The position numbers were made by a program, and so were the translations under genes. Of a stretch of DNA of 40,623 nucleotides, positions 8,881-17,229 are shown in pieces (within the stretch, counting starts at the first letter, position 1; every line of letters starts with the position of its first letter). The notes under the pieces were generated by a model. It saw only the letters and a list, made by a program, of their open reading frames with translations. It was not told the DNA's origin and did no database searches. The DNA is from an uncultured Microcaldota archaeon (GTDB taxonomy: Archaea > Micrarchaeota > Micrarchaeia > Burarchaeales > Fermentimicrarchaeaceae), in assembly GCA_903884505.1 (NCBI GenBank), contig CAISET010000036.1, positions 72,741 to 113,363 on the forward strand, written 5' to 3'.

Positions 8881-10808
8881 ATTGCCTTCGAAATCGCGGC
8901 TATCGCGTCCGGGTTCTCCACGGTTGAGATGTCACCGAGGTCCAAGCCCAGATACTGCGCCTTCACAGCCCTTCTCACAATCTTCGCAGACCTGGTTTTC
9001 GGAAGCGCGCTCACGAATTTCAGCTCGGAAGGCCTCATAGTCTTTCCGAGCGATTTGGTCACCTGCTCCATAAGCTCCTTCCTCAGGACATCCCCTGGCT
9101 GGTTGCCCGGCTTCAGGACCGCGAAGCAAACTATCCTCTCGCCGCTGAGCGCATCAGGCACCCCGATTGCCGCTGCCTCGCTCACAGCTTTGTGCTCAAG
9201 CAAAGCAGCCTCAATCTCAGCAGGCCCTACCCTCCTTCCTGAAACCTTAATCGTATCATCGCTCCTGCCATACAGGAACCAAAGCCCGTCCTCATCAATG
9301 CTCGCCCAGTCCCCGTGGTACCAGACATTCGGCCACCTTGACCAGTAAGTCTCGATATACCTCTGCCTGTCATTCCAGAATCCCCTAGTCATGGACGGGC
9401 CTGGCTTCACTGCGACCAGGTGGCCCTTCTTCCCCCTCACAGGCTTCCCATTATCATCCCAGACGTCAATTGCCATCCCGAGGCTCGGGCAGGCGAGGGT
9501 GCAGGGCTTTAGCGGCGTAATTGGGAGCGCGAGCAGGAATCCGCCTATAATCTCGGTTCCGCCCGACCAGTTCAGAATGGGCAGTTTCCCCTTCCCTATC
9601 TTCTTGAACAGCCACATCCAGGAATCCGGATCCCACGGCTCGCCGGTTGAGCCCAAATAGCGGAGCGATGAAAGGTCGTTCTTCTCCGTCCAGGCATCTC
9701 CTTCCCGGATAAGGCCCCTCACGCCAGTCGGCGAAATGCCGAAATGCGTAATCCTGTACTTCTCAACCAGCTCCCAGAGCCGCGCGGGCGTGGGGTAGGT
9801 CGGAAGCCCCTCATAGAGCACAAGCGTCGCCCCGAAGGTCAAAACGCCAATTACCATCCAAGGGCCCACCATCCACCCGATATCCGAAACCCAGAAGAAT
9901 ATTGAATCCTCTTTCACGTCGAAGTGATACCTCACCTCTTTCGTAATCTGCGCGAGCGCGCCTCCGTGCACGTGCACGGTCCCTTTAGGCTTTCCCGTAG
10001 TTCCGGAGGAATAGATGATAAGGCACGGGTCCTCGCTGTCCATCCTCTCGGCCTCGCAATTCGCAGGCTGCTTCGCCATCAGCTCATCCCAGAAATGGTC
10101 CCTTCCCGCGTTCATCGGAACCTCAATCCCAAGCCGCCTGAGGACTATTACGTTCTTTACTGAGGGGCATTCCTTCAGCGCCTCATCCGCGCTCTTCTTA
10201 ATCTCGACCTTCCCTCCCTTCCGCACCCCTCCATCCGCCGTGAATAGGACTTTCACTCCGGCATCCTGCAGCCTTGTCTGCAGCGGTTTGGGCCCGAACC
10301 CGGAGAAGACCGGCACTGCAATCGCGCCAATCTTAATCGTTGCAAGCATCGCGATTGCCACTTCAGGCACCATTGGCATGAAGAGCGCAACCCTGTCCCC
10401 CTTCACAACGCCCAATGACTTGAGCATGTTCGCGCACTTGTTCACCTCTTCTGAGAGCTGCGCATAGGTGAATCTCCTGCTCTTCCCGTCCTCCGCCTCC
10501 CAGATGAGCGCGGTCTTCTTGGCAAGCCTCTTCGCATGCCTGTCCAGGCAGTTGTAGACCATATTTATTTTTCCGCCGACGAACCACTTCGCCCACGGAA
10601 TCCCCTGCGACGTATCCAGGACCTTCCTGTAGGGGGTGAACCACTCAATTCCCATATCCTTCATCGCAGCATCCCAGAACCACTCGATGTCCCCGGTTGA
10701 GCGGCTCACAAGCTCCTTCCAGTCCCTGATTCCATTCTTCCTCATGAACTGCGAAACATTCGACTTCTCCAGATAGTCCCCATACGGCTGCCAGACAATC
10801 TCGGCCAT
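8877..10808 (-). CDS. Acetyl-/acyl-CoA synthetase (AMP-forming, ANL family)
   Basis: Activates a carboxylic acid as an acyl-adenylate and transfers it to CoA. The 643-residue protein has the short N-terminal ACAS domain, the P-loop YSSGTTGKPKG (about 264-274), the core GDW, the hinge GRSDDTIKVSGRRVGP and the C-terminal catalytic lysine in KTRSAKIVRR (near residue 607). The motif usually reading WWQTETG in acetyl-CoA synthetases is NWSGGTEI here, closer to acyl-activating enzymes of the acetoacetyl-CoA synthetase or plant AAE17 type, so acetate may not be the substrate. The ATG at 10808 follows GAGGGTGA by four bases; the longer open frame upstream (to 10934) has no such support. Confidence 0.92.
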   Translation of the reverse strand: MAEIVWQPYGDYLEKSNVSQFMRKNGIRDWKELVSRSTGDIEWFWDAAMKDMGIEWFTPYRKVLDTSQGIPWAKWFVGGKINMVYNCLDRHAKRLAKKTALIWEAEDGKSRRFTYAQLSEEVNKCANMLKSLGVVKGDRVALFMPMVPEVAIAMLATIKIGAIAVPVFSGFGPKPLQTRLQDAGVKVLFTADGGVRKGGKVEIKKSADEALKECPSVKNVIVLRRLGIEVPMNAGRDHFWDELMAKQPANCEAERMDSEDPCLIIYSSGTTGKPKGTVHVHGGALAQITKEVRYHFDVKEDSIFFWVSDIGWMVGPWMVIGVLTFGATLVLYEGLPTYPTPARLWELVEKYRITHFGISPTGVRGLIREGDAWTEKNDLSSLRYLGSTGEPWDPDSWMWLFKKIGKGKLPILNWSGGTEIIGGFLLALPITPLKPCTLACPSLGMAIDVWDDNGKPVRGKKGHLVAVKPGPSMTRGFWNDRQRYIETYWSRWPNVWYHGDWASIDEDGLWFLYGRSDDTIKVSGRRVGPAEIEAALLEHKAVSEAAAIGVPDALSGERIVCFAVLKPGNQPGDVLRKELMEQVTKSLGKTMRPSELKFVSALPKTRSAKIVRRAVKAQYLGLDLGDISTVENPDAIAAISKAI

Positions 10809-10842
10809 GCATTCACCCTCGCAGATTTTTTCTCGCACAATC

Positions 10843-10850
10843 CTTAAATA
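10843..10850. promoter_or_regulatory. Shared TATA element for two divergent genes
   Basis: CTTAAATA reads TATTTAAG on the other strand. On the plus strand it is centred about 27 bp before the ATG at 10873; on the minus strand about 25 bp before the Shine-Dalgarno sequence of the acyl-CoA synthetase. It is the only TATA-like element in the 64-bp intergenic gap. Confidence 0.45.
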
Positions 10851-10872
10851 CCCCCTTCGCAAATCTCTTCTC

Positions 10873-11682
10873 ATGCGACCGGCGATGAAAGCAGCCCTAT
10901 TCCTCAGCCTATTCGCCGCACTCGCCTCTGCCATCGATTACGAAGAGCACATCCTATCCTTCAACGTGAGCGAGGTCTCCTCGCTCGTCAGCATTTCCAG
11001 CGACATCAACACCACTGGCTTGCTCCCAGGCTACGAGTACGCCTACAACCTCACAATAGCGTGGGCTGTCCCCAACACTGCACTCCGCAACATTAACGCC
11101 TCCTCAGTCGCCATTTTCATAAAAATCCGCCCAAGGGCCAATGAAACCAACGTCTATTTCCGCGACCCCTCGCTCGGCACAAACGAAACCATCCGCTTCT
11201 TCACCCTCCGCTGCCCGGTTGAGAACTCCTCCTGCGCAAGCAGCTCCGTCCTCGTGCGCAAGACCAGCGTCTTCTACTTCCTAACTCCGGGCGCAAACAT
11301 CTCCCAGGAGCAGTTCCTCATCACCGCGCAACTCGTCCCGTTCGCCAATGAGAGCGAAATCACCCGCGCAAACGAGAGCCTCCAGCGCATAAATGGGACA
11401 AACGAGACCCTTCTTCTCCAAACCGCCCAGCAGCGCTTCGAGGACGGCGACTACAACACCACAATAGCGCTCGCAGAAGCGGTTGCAGCAAGGATGCACG
11501 CGCTTGCAACACCCATGCCCCTTGCCTCGGCAACCCCCGAACCCTCCGAGAGGCAGAGCCTGGACCAGCTCCTCGCAGGCATCAACCCGTTCATTTCCGG
11601 AGGAATCCTGCTCGTCATCCTTCTCGGGCTCCTATTCCTCGCGTTAAGGAAAAGCAGTAAGCAGCCACGCAATGTCACATGA
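10873..11682 (+). CDS. Surface protein anchored by a C-terminal membrane helix, unknown function
   Basis: About 269 residues. A signal peptide (MKAALFLSLFAALASA) is followed by an extracellular region with many N-x-S/T sequons (NVS, NTT, NLT, NAS, NET, NGT), a Pro/Ala/Thr-rich linker and one C-terminal membrane helix (about 238-258) ending in a short basic tail. This is the layout of an N-glycosylated, C-anchored surface protein. A segment with EDGDYNTTIALAEA near residues 195-210 resembles a TPR-like helix. The ATG at 10873 is preferred over the longer frame from 10807 because the TATA box at 10843-10850 sets the start there. The 3' end overlaps PolD large subunit by eight bases. Confidence 0.75.
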   Translation: MRPAMKAALFLSLFAALASAIDYEEHILSFNVSEVSSLVSISSDINTTGLLPGYEYAYNLTIAWAVPNTALRNINASSVAIFIKIRPRANETNVYFRDPSLGTNETIRFFTLRCPVENSSCASSSVLVRKTSVFYFLTPGANISQEQFLITAQLVPFANESEITRANESLQRINGTNETLLLQTAQQRFEDGDYNTTIALAEAVAARMHALATPMPLASATPEPSERQSLDQLLAGINPFISGGILLVILLGLLFLALRKSSKQPRNVT

Positions 11683-14600
11683 ACTGTTCCAGCGAGAACT
11701 GCTTCTTCGTCTCATCCTCGAAGACTGAAGAGATGTCATTCTCCAGCAGCATCAGCCTCTGCTTAAGATAGTTCGGCAGGCCGTACTTCTCCACCATTCC
11801 CTGCGAAATCTTCAAATATTTCTCAATACCGCCCTTTGAAATCGTCAAGACCAATTTTCCTCCGCACTTATCGCACTTCCCGGAGAGCGGCGCCCTGCGG
11901 TATTTCGAATTGCAGTCAACGCACCTGAGCGTCTGCTTGGAGAAGGAGCGCAGATTGCCGTATAAATCCGGGAGGAAGTGGCTCAGAATCACCCGCTCAG
12001 CCGAATCCTTGACATTCACCGCCCTTATCTTGCTGCAGAGCTCGAACTGGTAATCCACCTTCTCCTTCATGGACTTGAACTGGATATACTTTGTTTTGAG
12101 TGGCCCTCCATTAATCGAGGAGGCGGAATGGGAAAAGCGGAGCCCGGAATACTGCTCCGGCTTCCCGAGCCTTTCAGTCACCCTCTCCAGCTTGACTTCC
12201 GAAGGGCTGGCAAACTCCCTCGCAGCCTCGTAGAATTCCAGCGGGTAGGATGTGCATATCTCCATCGCATGGACCTCGTCATCAACCTCTTTCGGGTCTA
12301 TCTTCGTTGTCATGACGAGAGATGCGTCCATGTGCCCTCCCCGCAGCGCAGGGAGGTACTTCTTTGAGAAGTTCACGAGCGCATCGAGCAAAAGCATCGT
12401 AGAATCCTCATCCCCGTCGCAGTTTCTTCTCCTTGCGGCAATCATGTAGGGGTGGCAATAGCCCACGTGCGCCTGCGTGAAGCCCACAATCCTCCCAAGC
12501 ACCCCGCAGGAGGTGTGCGGGGCAAGCGTAATCACCATCTGCCCGAGCAAATCCTCCCTCTTCTGCGCATTGTAGAACGGGGGCAGCCCATAAACATAGA
12601 CCAGCAGGTCATCAACGAACCTGCTCGTCCGCATGAGATACTCCGCGCCGCTGTCGGCGAGCAGGATGTCCTGCGGCTTCAGCTCAACCAGCTGCTCCTC
12701 GCTCTTCAGCTCATCGCCTTCCGCATCCTTCGTGTAGCCGAGCTCGCGCAGCTTCTCGACCGGCACCATTATCTCCCTCGGGTAGAAGTGCGTGAGCGGC
12801 ACATCAGTCGCATCAAACCTCACGGTCCCGTCGCGGAACACGAACACCTTGTGCCTCGCCCTCAGAATCCCCTTCTCGATAAGTTCGGGTGCCTTGGTTT
12901 CGCTCACGAGGCCGATTACGCCCTTCACATCATCCGGCATTTCCCCTACGCGGGCGACCGCATCGTCAATCATCTTCGCGAAGTCTATCGAGCGCTTGTC
13001 ATATGGCTGCGTCTGGCCCTTGCAGACCGGGCATCCCTCCCCGATCGCCTTCCTTCCGCACCTGCTGCAGACCTGCTCGAGAACCGTCCTCGCCCCGCAG
13101 GTCTCGCACTTGTACCTCACACCCACGGTCTTGCAGTTCGGGCAGGCGAGCCGCACGACCTCAATCTCAAGCCCCTTCCCCTCGAACCTCTCCTTGTCCT
13201 TCGAGGACTTGTAGGCCTTCGTGATGCTGCGCACCTTCCCTCCCACTCCCCCTATCGGGAACAGGACGTGCGGGGCGGGCTTCATCAGCCTCTCCCTTGC
13301 CTTCTCGGGCCTCCCCATCCTCGAGCCTATGTAGGTCGGCGCCTTCGCCCTTATCTTCAGGCCCGAAACCTCGTTCACCAATTGGAGCGCGTTCTTCTCG
13401 GGCGAATAGGCCTTGTTGAATCTCTCGAGCGTAATCGCCTTGTTCGCGAGCATTCCCATGGATGAAAGGAGCGCGGTCGCATGGTCGGGCTCCAGCACCA
13501 CGAATTTCCCGTCAATCCCGTGCGGGATGCCGAGCTCTTCAAGAATCAATTTAGCAGGCGAGGCCTCAACGCGGAATTCCTTGAGCCTGAACCAGTCATA
13601 AGCCAGCTTCCCGCTCGCAAGCCAGTCCGCAAGCTGCCTCAGCGCCTGCGCACCGACATCGTGCCAGCAATAGGTGAATTTCGGCGCAAGCGGGACCCCC
13701 AGCTTCTGCGCAAGCTTAATCGAATCATCCGCGGAAATCCCCCGTGCATCGACCTTCGGCGGCGCCTCATTCCTCCCCTTCGCCGCCTTCTCCAGCTCAG
13801 CAGCCCACTGCTCCTCGCAATAGCCCCCGGGGACGAGTGGGTGGTTTGACTTCAGGAAATCCCCGTAGGAAACGAGAATGTCCCCGAGGAAGAGAATCCT
13901 CTCCACTTTGTCCCTTACCTTTCCGGCCTCCTCCAGCGAATTCACCTGAACGACCGAGCCGTCCGAAAGCCTCACAATCGGCCCGTCAATCGAGTCGCAG
14001 GGGGTCACAACGCAGCCCTTCCCGGGCCGCTCAAGCTTGAACTGCGTCCCGATTGCCGGGAACTCATCCAGCAGAACCATTGTCGCAGGATGGATTGCCT
14101 TCGCGGCAATCCCGGTCATCCTCGTCCTACCATACCTTAAGCGGAAGCCCCCTTTCTCGCTCGGGTAGCTAAAGATGGGCCTCCCGGCCACCAAATCATC
14201 CAAAAACTTCTCATTCGGCTTAATCTCCACCTTCCCCTCCTTCTTCGCAATCTTTACCAGCCCCTCGAGCCAGCCCCAGTTCACCCCAATTTTCTTCGTA
14301 TACCTGAGGACCTTGGATGCCTTCTGTGCAATCCCCTCGCAAACCACGAGCGCAATTCCCCCCCTTATCCTATCCGTCTCAACCCTTTCCAGGCCCTTGT
14401 GCACCGAAACCTCGAACTCCTCGGTCGGGTCGCCATCTATGCAGACGGGGCAGTTCCTGACAATCTGCCGCACGTCGTCATCAGGGGGCTTGTATTGCAG
14501 CCTTGCCGCCCGCGCATCGTAAATATTAACTTCTTCAACATACCTCTCGACTTCCGTGTCCGTTGGCCTGAAGTCCGCAATCCCGAACTGCTGCCTTGCG

Positions 14601-15076
14601 AAATCCGCAAGAACCACGCTCAGCGCGGCAACGGTTCCCCCCGCAGACCTTATGGGGCCCGCGAAATAAACGCCTAGATACTCGCTGCCATCCGGGTTTT
14701 TCCTAATCTTGATTTTCGCGATTCCCTCGGTCGGCGCGACGAGCACGCCTTCGGTCAGGATTCCCACCCCAGTCCTCACGGCCTGGTCTATCGCCTTCTC
14801 CCTATCCTTAATCCCGTAATCGGCGCTCTTCGCCACAATCTCCTTCACAACGTCAAACGCAAGAATCTCGCGCGGCTTTCCCTCCTTATCCATCTCCCTG
14901 ATTCTCGCCGCAATCCCCTTTGGCCCGACGATTCCTTCCACCCTCCCGGCCACATCCTCGGCAGGAATAATTTCAACGAAGGGCTCAGGGTCCAGCCCCT
15001 TCGCCCGAGCCTCCGCTGCCACTTTCATCGCCTTATCTAGGCCAGCATTCAATGCAGCGAAGTACTCCTCCATCAT
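11675..15076 (-). CDS. polC: DNA polymerase D large subunit DP2
   Basis: The catalytic subunit of the replicative family D polymerase found in most archaea outside the Crenarchaeota. The 1133-residue protein has the two-barrel polymerase core with the catalytic NCDGDED (about residues 885-891, in RRRNCDGDEDSTMLL) and several zinc sites: CPNC, CETC, CSRC and CPVC (about 640-690), and CVDC and CDKC near the C-terminus. The very C-terminus (KKQFSLEQFM) is compatible with a short PCNA-binding peptide. No intein is present, although DP2 often carries one. The ATG overlaps the DP1 stop in an ATGA arrangement, so the two subunits are translationally coupled. Confidence 0.97.
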   Translation of the reverse strand: MMEEYFAALNAGLDKAMKVAAEARAKGLDPEPFVEIIPAEDVAGRVEGIVGPKGIAARIREMDKEGKPREILAFDVVKEIVAKSADYGIKDREKAIDQAVRTGVGILTEGVLVAPTEGIAKIKIRKNPDGSEYLGVYFAGPIRSAGGTVAALSVVLADFARQQFGIADFRPTDTEVERYVEEVNIYDARAARLQYKPPDDDVRQIVRNCPVCIDGDPTEEFEVSVHKGLERVETDRIRGGIALVVCEGIAQKASKVLRYTKKIGVNWGWLEGLVKIAKKEGKVEIKPNEKFLDDLVAGRPIFSYPSEKGGFRLRYGRTRMTGIAAKAIHPATMVLLDEFPAIGTQFKLERPGKGCVVTPCDSIDGPIVRLSDGSVVQVNSLEEAGKVRDKVERILFLGDILVSYGDFLKSNHPLVPGGYCEEQWAAELEKAAKGRNEAPPKVDARGISADDSIKLAQKLGVPLAPKFTYCWHDVGAQALRQLADWLASGKLAYDWFRLKEFRVEASPAKLILEELGIPHGIDGKFVVLEPDHATALLSSMGMLANKAITLERFNKAYSPEKNALQLVNEVSGLKIRAKAPTYIGSRMGRPEKARERLMKPAPHVLFPIGGVGGKVRSITKAYKSSKDKERFEGKGLEIEVVRLACPNCKTVGVRYKCETCGARTVLEQVCSRCGRKAIGEGCPVCKGQTQPYDKRSIDFAKMIDDAVARVGEMPDDVKGVIGLVSETKAPELIEKGILRARHKVFVFRDGTVRFDATDVPLTHFYPREIMVPVEKLRELGYTKDAEGDELKSEEQLVELKPQDILLADSGAEYLMRTSRFVDDLLVYVYGLPPFYNAQKREDLLGQMVITLAPHTSCGVLGRIVGFTQAHVGYCHPYMIAARRRNCDGDEDSTMLLLDALVNFSKKYLPALRGGHMDASLVMTTKIDPKEVDDEVHAMEICTSYPLEFYEAAREFASPSEVKLERVTERLGKPEQYSGLRFSHSASSINGGPLKTKYIQFKSMKEKVDYQFELCSKIRAVNVKDSAERVILSHFLPDLYGNLRSFSKQTLRCVDCNSKYRRAPLSGKCDKCGGKLVLTISKGGIEKYLKISQGMVEKYGLPNYLKQRLMLLENDISSVFEDETKKQFSLEQFM

Positions 15077-16614
15077 ATCGCCTTCGACGCCGTCTCCATT
15101 CCCGGCGCCTTCGCCTCGGCAGTGAAATTCACTACCTCCAGCTCCCCCCTCTTCATGTCATAGATCGGCAGCAGGCAGGGAGAAGGCACATGGCCCTGCT
15201 TCATCTGGAACTCCGTCCTGTCCTGCCACGTCCCGGAATTTACAATCAAAATTCCCTTGTACCTGTCATAGCCATTCTTGTGTATGTGCCCCATGTGCAC
15301 GATATCCGGAACTTCATCAATAAGCATGTAATCATGGTGCTCGGGGACTATCGGGTTGTCCCCGAAAAGAGGCGACAGATTCCTTCTCTTCACAAGTTCC
15401 ACCATCGCCTTCTCAGGATAGTTGTAGCTCAGCCCCTTCAGCCCCGCAATAATCGAGTCCAGGCTCGTCCCATGGTAGACGAGCACCTTCAGCCCCTCAA
15501 TCTCCACCATCGAAGGGTTTCCAACGAGGTGCATCTTCCCACCAATCGCCTCCTCAATCTCCTTTGATATCCTCGGCTGGGGCTCAGCCCTCCTCACCGC
15601 ATCATGGTTCCCGGGCGCAACAATAACCTCAACATAATCGGGAATCGCCTCCATCAGCTTCCCGAACATCCTATACTGCTCGTAAATATCCCTGACCACG
15701 AGCTCCTTCTCCTGCTTCGGGTAGATTCCAATTCCGTCAGCAACATCTCCGGCTACGATTAGGTACTTCACTTTTCCCGCAAGCTCCCTCTGCTTCTCCC
15801 CGCCTACTCCTCCATTAAGCCACTGGACAAACGCCCCGAACCTCTGCTCAAGGAAAAGCTTGCTTCCCACGTGCAAATCCGAAAGGAATGCGACCGCCAC
15901 CTCCTTCTCTATCAGCCGCGCATTCCTCGCAGGCACCTCAGGCCACAGCACATCAGTTGCAACCAGGAAAGGGCCGCTCATCTTCCCGTCAATCGCCACA
16001 ACCTCATCAAGCAGCAGGTTGTTCGCGGCAGCAAAGCACTGCTTCTCCGAATCGTTCCTCCCCTTCCCCACCCAGACTTTCGCAATGCCTTCCTCGTCTT
16101 CAAGCTCAATCAGCAAATCGTTCTTCTTGGTCTGCCTCTTGCTCTTGATTATGCCGATTACCCTCACATCCCTTCCCTCGGCGAACTTTCCCAGCACGCC
16201 CGTCTTCACAATCCCCGAGCCCCCGCCTCTTGCCTCCAGGATTTTTCTCGTCCTTTCCACCCTGTCGCGGAAATAGGCCACAAAGTCCTCCACATGCCCC
16301 TTGCACTTCGACTTCCCGCTCACGTCGCTACTCTCGATGAACTTCAAATCAGCCGGATATTCCTTCGCGAGCGGCCTGAACCCCGGCGCCCTCTTGACCT
16401 CCACGGGCATCGGAATCTTCTCTTCTTCCTTTCTCTCGAGAAGCTCCTGGATGAGCGTCCGCTCAATCACAAAAAGGTTCCTCTCCTTCCCGGCCTTCAG
16501 CGCCCTCTCCGCAATCCCCAGCGGGTCCTCGGCAGTCTTCAGCAGCTCCAGCGCGTCCGGCGCCAAGGCTAGCTCCGCTTCAGCAAACTTCCTAACCAGC
16601 TCTTCTTCGACCAC
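15073..16614 (-). CDS. polB: DNA polymerase D small subunit DP1 (3'-5' exonuclease)
   Basis: The proofreading subunit of PolD. The 513-residue protein has an N-terminal helical region, an OB fold (about 155-215, VRVIGIIKSKRQTKKND) and a C-terminal calcineurin-like phosphodiesterase with intact active-site motifs: SDLHVGSK, AGDVADG, PGNHDAVR, VYHGTSLD and MGHIHKNG. Intact motifs suggest an active nuclease, unlike the eukaryotic small subunits. The start is GTG at 16614; a TGA lies in frame 18 bases upstream, so no longer version is possible. There is no strong Shine-Dalgarno sequence. Confidence 0.96.
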   Translation of the reverse strand: MVEEELVRKFAEAELALAPDALELLKTAEDPLGIAERALKAGKERNLFVIERTLIQELLERKEEEKIPMPVEVKRAPGFRPLAKEYPADLKFIESSDVSGKSKCKGHVEDFVAYFRDRVERTRKILEARGGGSGIVKTGVLGKFAEGRDVRVIGIIKSKRQTKKNDLLIELEDEEGIAKVWVGKGRNDSEKQCFAAANNLLLDEVVAIDGKMSGPFLVATDVLWPEVPARNARLIEKEVAVAFLSDLHVGSKLFLEQRFGAFVQWLNGGVGGEKQRELAGKVKYLIVAGDVADGIGIYPKQEKELVVRDIYEQYRMFGKLMEAIPDYVEVIVAPGNHDAVRRAEPQPRISKEIEEAIGGKMHLVGNPSMVEIEGLKVLVYHGTSLDSIIAGLKGLSYNYPEKAMVELVKRRNLSPLFGDNPIVPEHHDYMLIDEVPDIVHMGHIHKNGYDRYKGILIVNSGTWQDRTEFQMKQGHVPSPCLLPIYDMKRGELEVVNFTAEAKAPGMETASKAI

Positions 16615-16632
16615 TTTCTTCCGCCGTAATCA

Positions 16633-16648
16633 CTCCCTAGCAAGGGAG
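16633..16648 (-). terminator. Hairpin between UPF0147 and PolD small subunit
   Basis: CTCCCT and AGGGAG form a six-base-pair stem with the loop AGCA. It lies 52 bp after the UPF0147 stop and 18 bp before the DP1 start on the minus strand. It has no T-tract, so it may be a leader structure for DP1 rather than a terminator. Confidence 0.3.
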
Positions 16649-16699
16649 AGCAAATGAACGGGAAAGAATTAGCAGGAGGTGGTTTAATAGCGTTTCCGC

Positions 16700-16969
16700 C
16701 TACTCCCTAATCGATTCGAGCGCGCTCAAAATCGTCCATATCTGAGTTCTCGCATGCGCAGGCATGTTGATGTCGTTCGACACCTCATCAAGGGCATAGA
16801 CTGCGCTGCTCGTCTTCTGGATTAGCTCCTCATTCCCCAGCAGCTTCTCCCTTGCTTCGCTCACCGCCTTCCTCACATTCTTCGGGATGGAGGTGTCGTT
16901 AATCACGATATCCATGAGGCTCGCAATCTGCCTCAGCTTCTCCTCAGCGCTTCTCGTTGGCAATGCCAT
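16700..16969 (-). CDS. UPF0147 family protein
   Basis: A small helical archaeal protein of 89 residues. The family pattern is clear: IVINDTSIPKNVRKAVSEA in the first half and LDEVSNDINMPAHARTQIW in the second. The function of the family is unknown. The ATG at 16969 is chosen because GGAAGGTGAG precedes it by three bases; a TTG at 16984 would place that Shine-Dalgarno sequence inside the coding region. The tRNA-Arg gene ends 24 bp upstream on the same strand. Confidence 0.9.
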   Translation of the reverse strand: MALPTRSAEEKLRQIASLMDIVINDTSIPKNVRKAVSEAREKLLGNEELIQKTSSAVYALDEVSNDINMPAHARTQIWTILSALESIRE

Positions 16970-17007
16970 CTTCTCACCTTCCAAAGCATAAAACGGGCCC
17001 GGTGGGA

Positions 17008-17051
17008 TTTTCGGCTCCCGCCGAAAGTGCCTCGACTTTCAGGCGAGCGCA
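17008..17051 (-). other. tRNA-Arg intron 2, in the T loop (44 nt)
   Basis: Inserted between TTCAAA and T of the T loop. Intron GCGCTCGCC pairs with GGCGGGAGC (one mismatch) and is extended by GAAAGT/ACTTTC. Exon TTCA faces CGAA, with an AAT bulge on each strand, so this is a good bulge-helix-bulge site whose predicted cuts restore the exact T loop. Confidence 0.78.
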
Positions 17052-17073
17052 TTTGAACCCACGACCTTCAGCT

Positions 17074-17118
17074 ATCTGCGTTTCTACGCTTTTGCGCCTT
17101 TCAGCTTAAAAGCGTTCT
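17074..17118 (-). other. tRNA-Arg intron 1, canonical 37/38 site (45 nt)
   Basis: Inserted after A37 next to the anticodon. It contains a perfect eight-base-pair stem, ACGCTTTT with AAAAGCGT. Exon bases 32-35 (CTTC) can pair with intron GCAG apart from one mismatch, leaving three-base bulges TAA and ATA as in a bulge-helix-bulge site. Confidence 0.8.
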
Positions 17119-17185
17119 TAGAAGGCTGCCGCGCTATCCAGGCTGCGCCACGGGCCCGTTCAGGCTTAGAATTGCGGGATTCCGC

Positions 17186-17203
17186 ATTAATAAAGCTTAT
17201 AAG
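17186..17203. promoter_or_regulatory. Divergent TATA boxes of tRNA-Arg and the beta-helix gene
   Basis: CTTATAAG (17196-17203) is centred about 30 bp before the ATG at 17230 and predicts a leaderless transcript. TTTATTAAT on the minus strand (17194-17186) lies about 33 bp before the tRNA-Arg 5' end. Confidence 0.5.
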
Positions 17204-17229
17204 TCGTTGGCAGTCAATCTCACAGGCAT

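Larger units (their letters stand above)
16994..17157 (-). tRNA. tRNA-Arg(TCT) with two introns
   Basis: Removing two inserts leaves a 75-nt tRNA. The acceptor stem GGGCCCG/CGGGCCC has seven pairs, the D stem is GCGC/GCGC, the anticodon loop is CTTCTAA (anticodon TCT at 17122-17120), the T stem is GTGGG/CCCAC with the loop TTCAAAT, and the discriminator is G. CCA is not encoded. One insert is at the canonical 37/38 site, the other is in the T loop at about 59/60. The top pair of the anticodon stem is a G-A mismatch. ArgRS is encoded 4.5 kb away on the same strand. Confidence 0.88.

Noticed and set aside
10809-10934. N-terminal extension of the acyl-CoA synthetase
   Set aside because: It would cross the promoter region; the ATG at 10808 has a well-placed Shine-Dalgarno sequence and matches the family start.
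12452-13465. 337-residue open frame on the plus strand
   Set aside because: It is antisense to PolD large subunit, which has clear catalytic and zinc motifs. The frame is rich in R, L, P and H, as expected of a high-GC shadow.
11675-15076. Possible intein in PolD large subunit
   Set aside because: The protein is continuous through its conserved blocks and of normal length.
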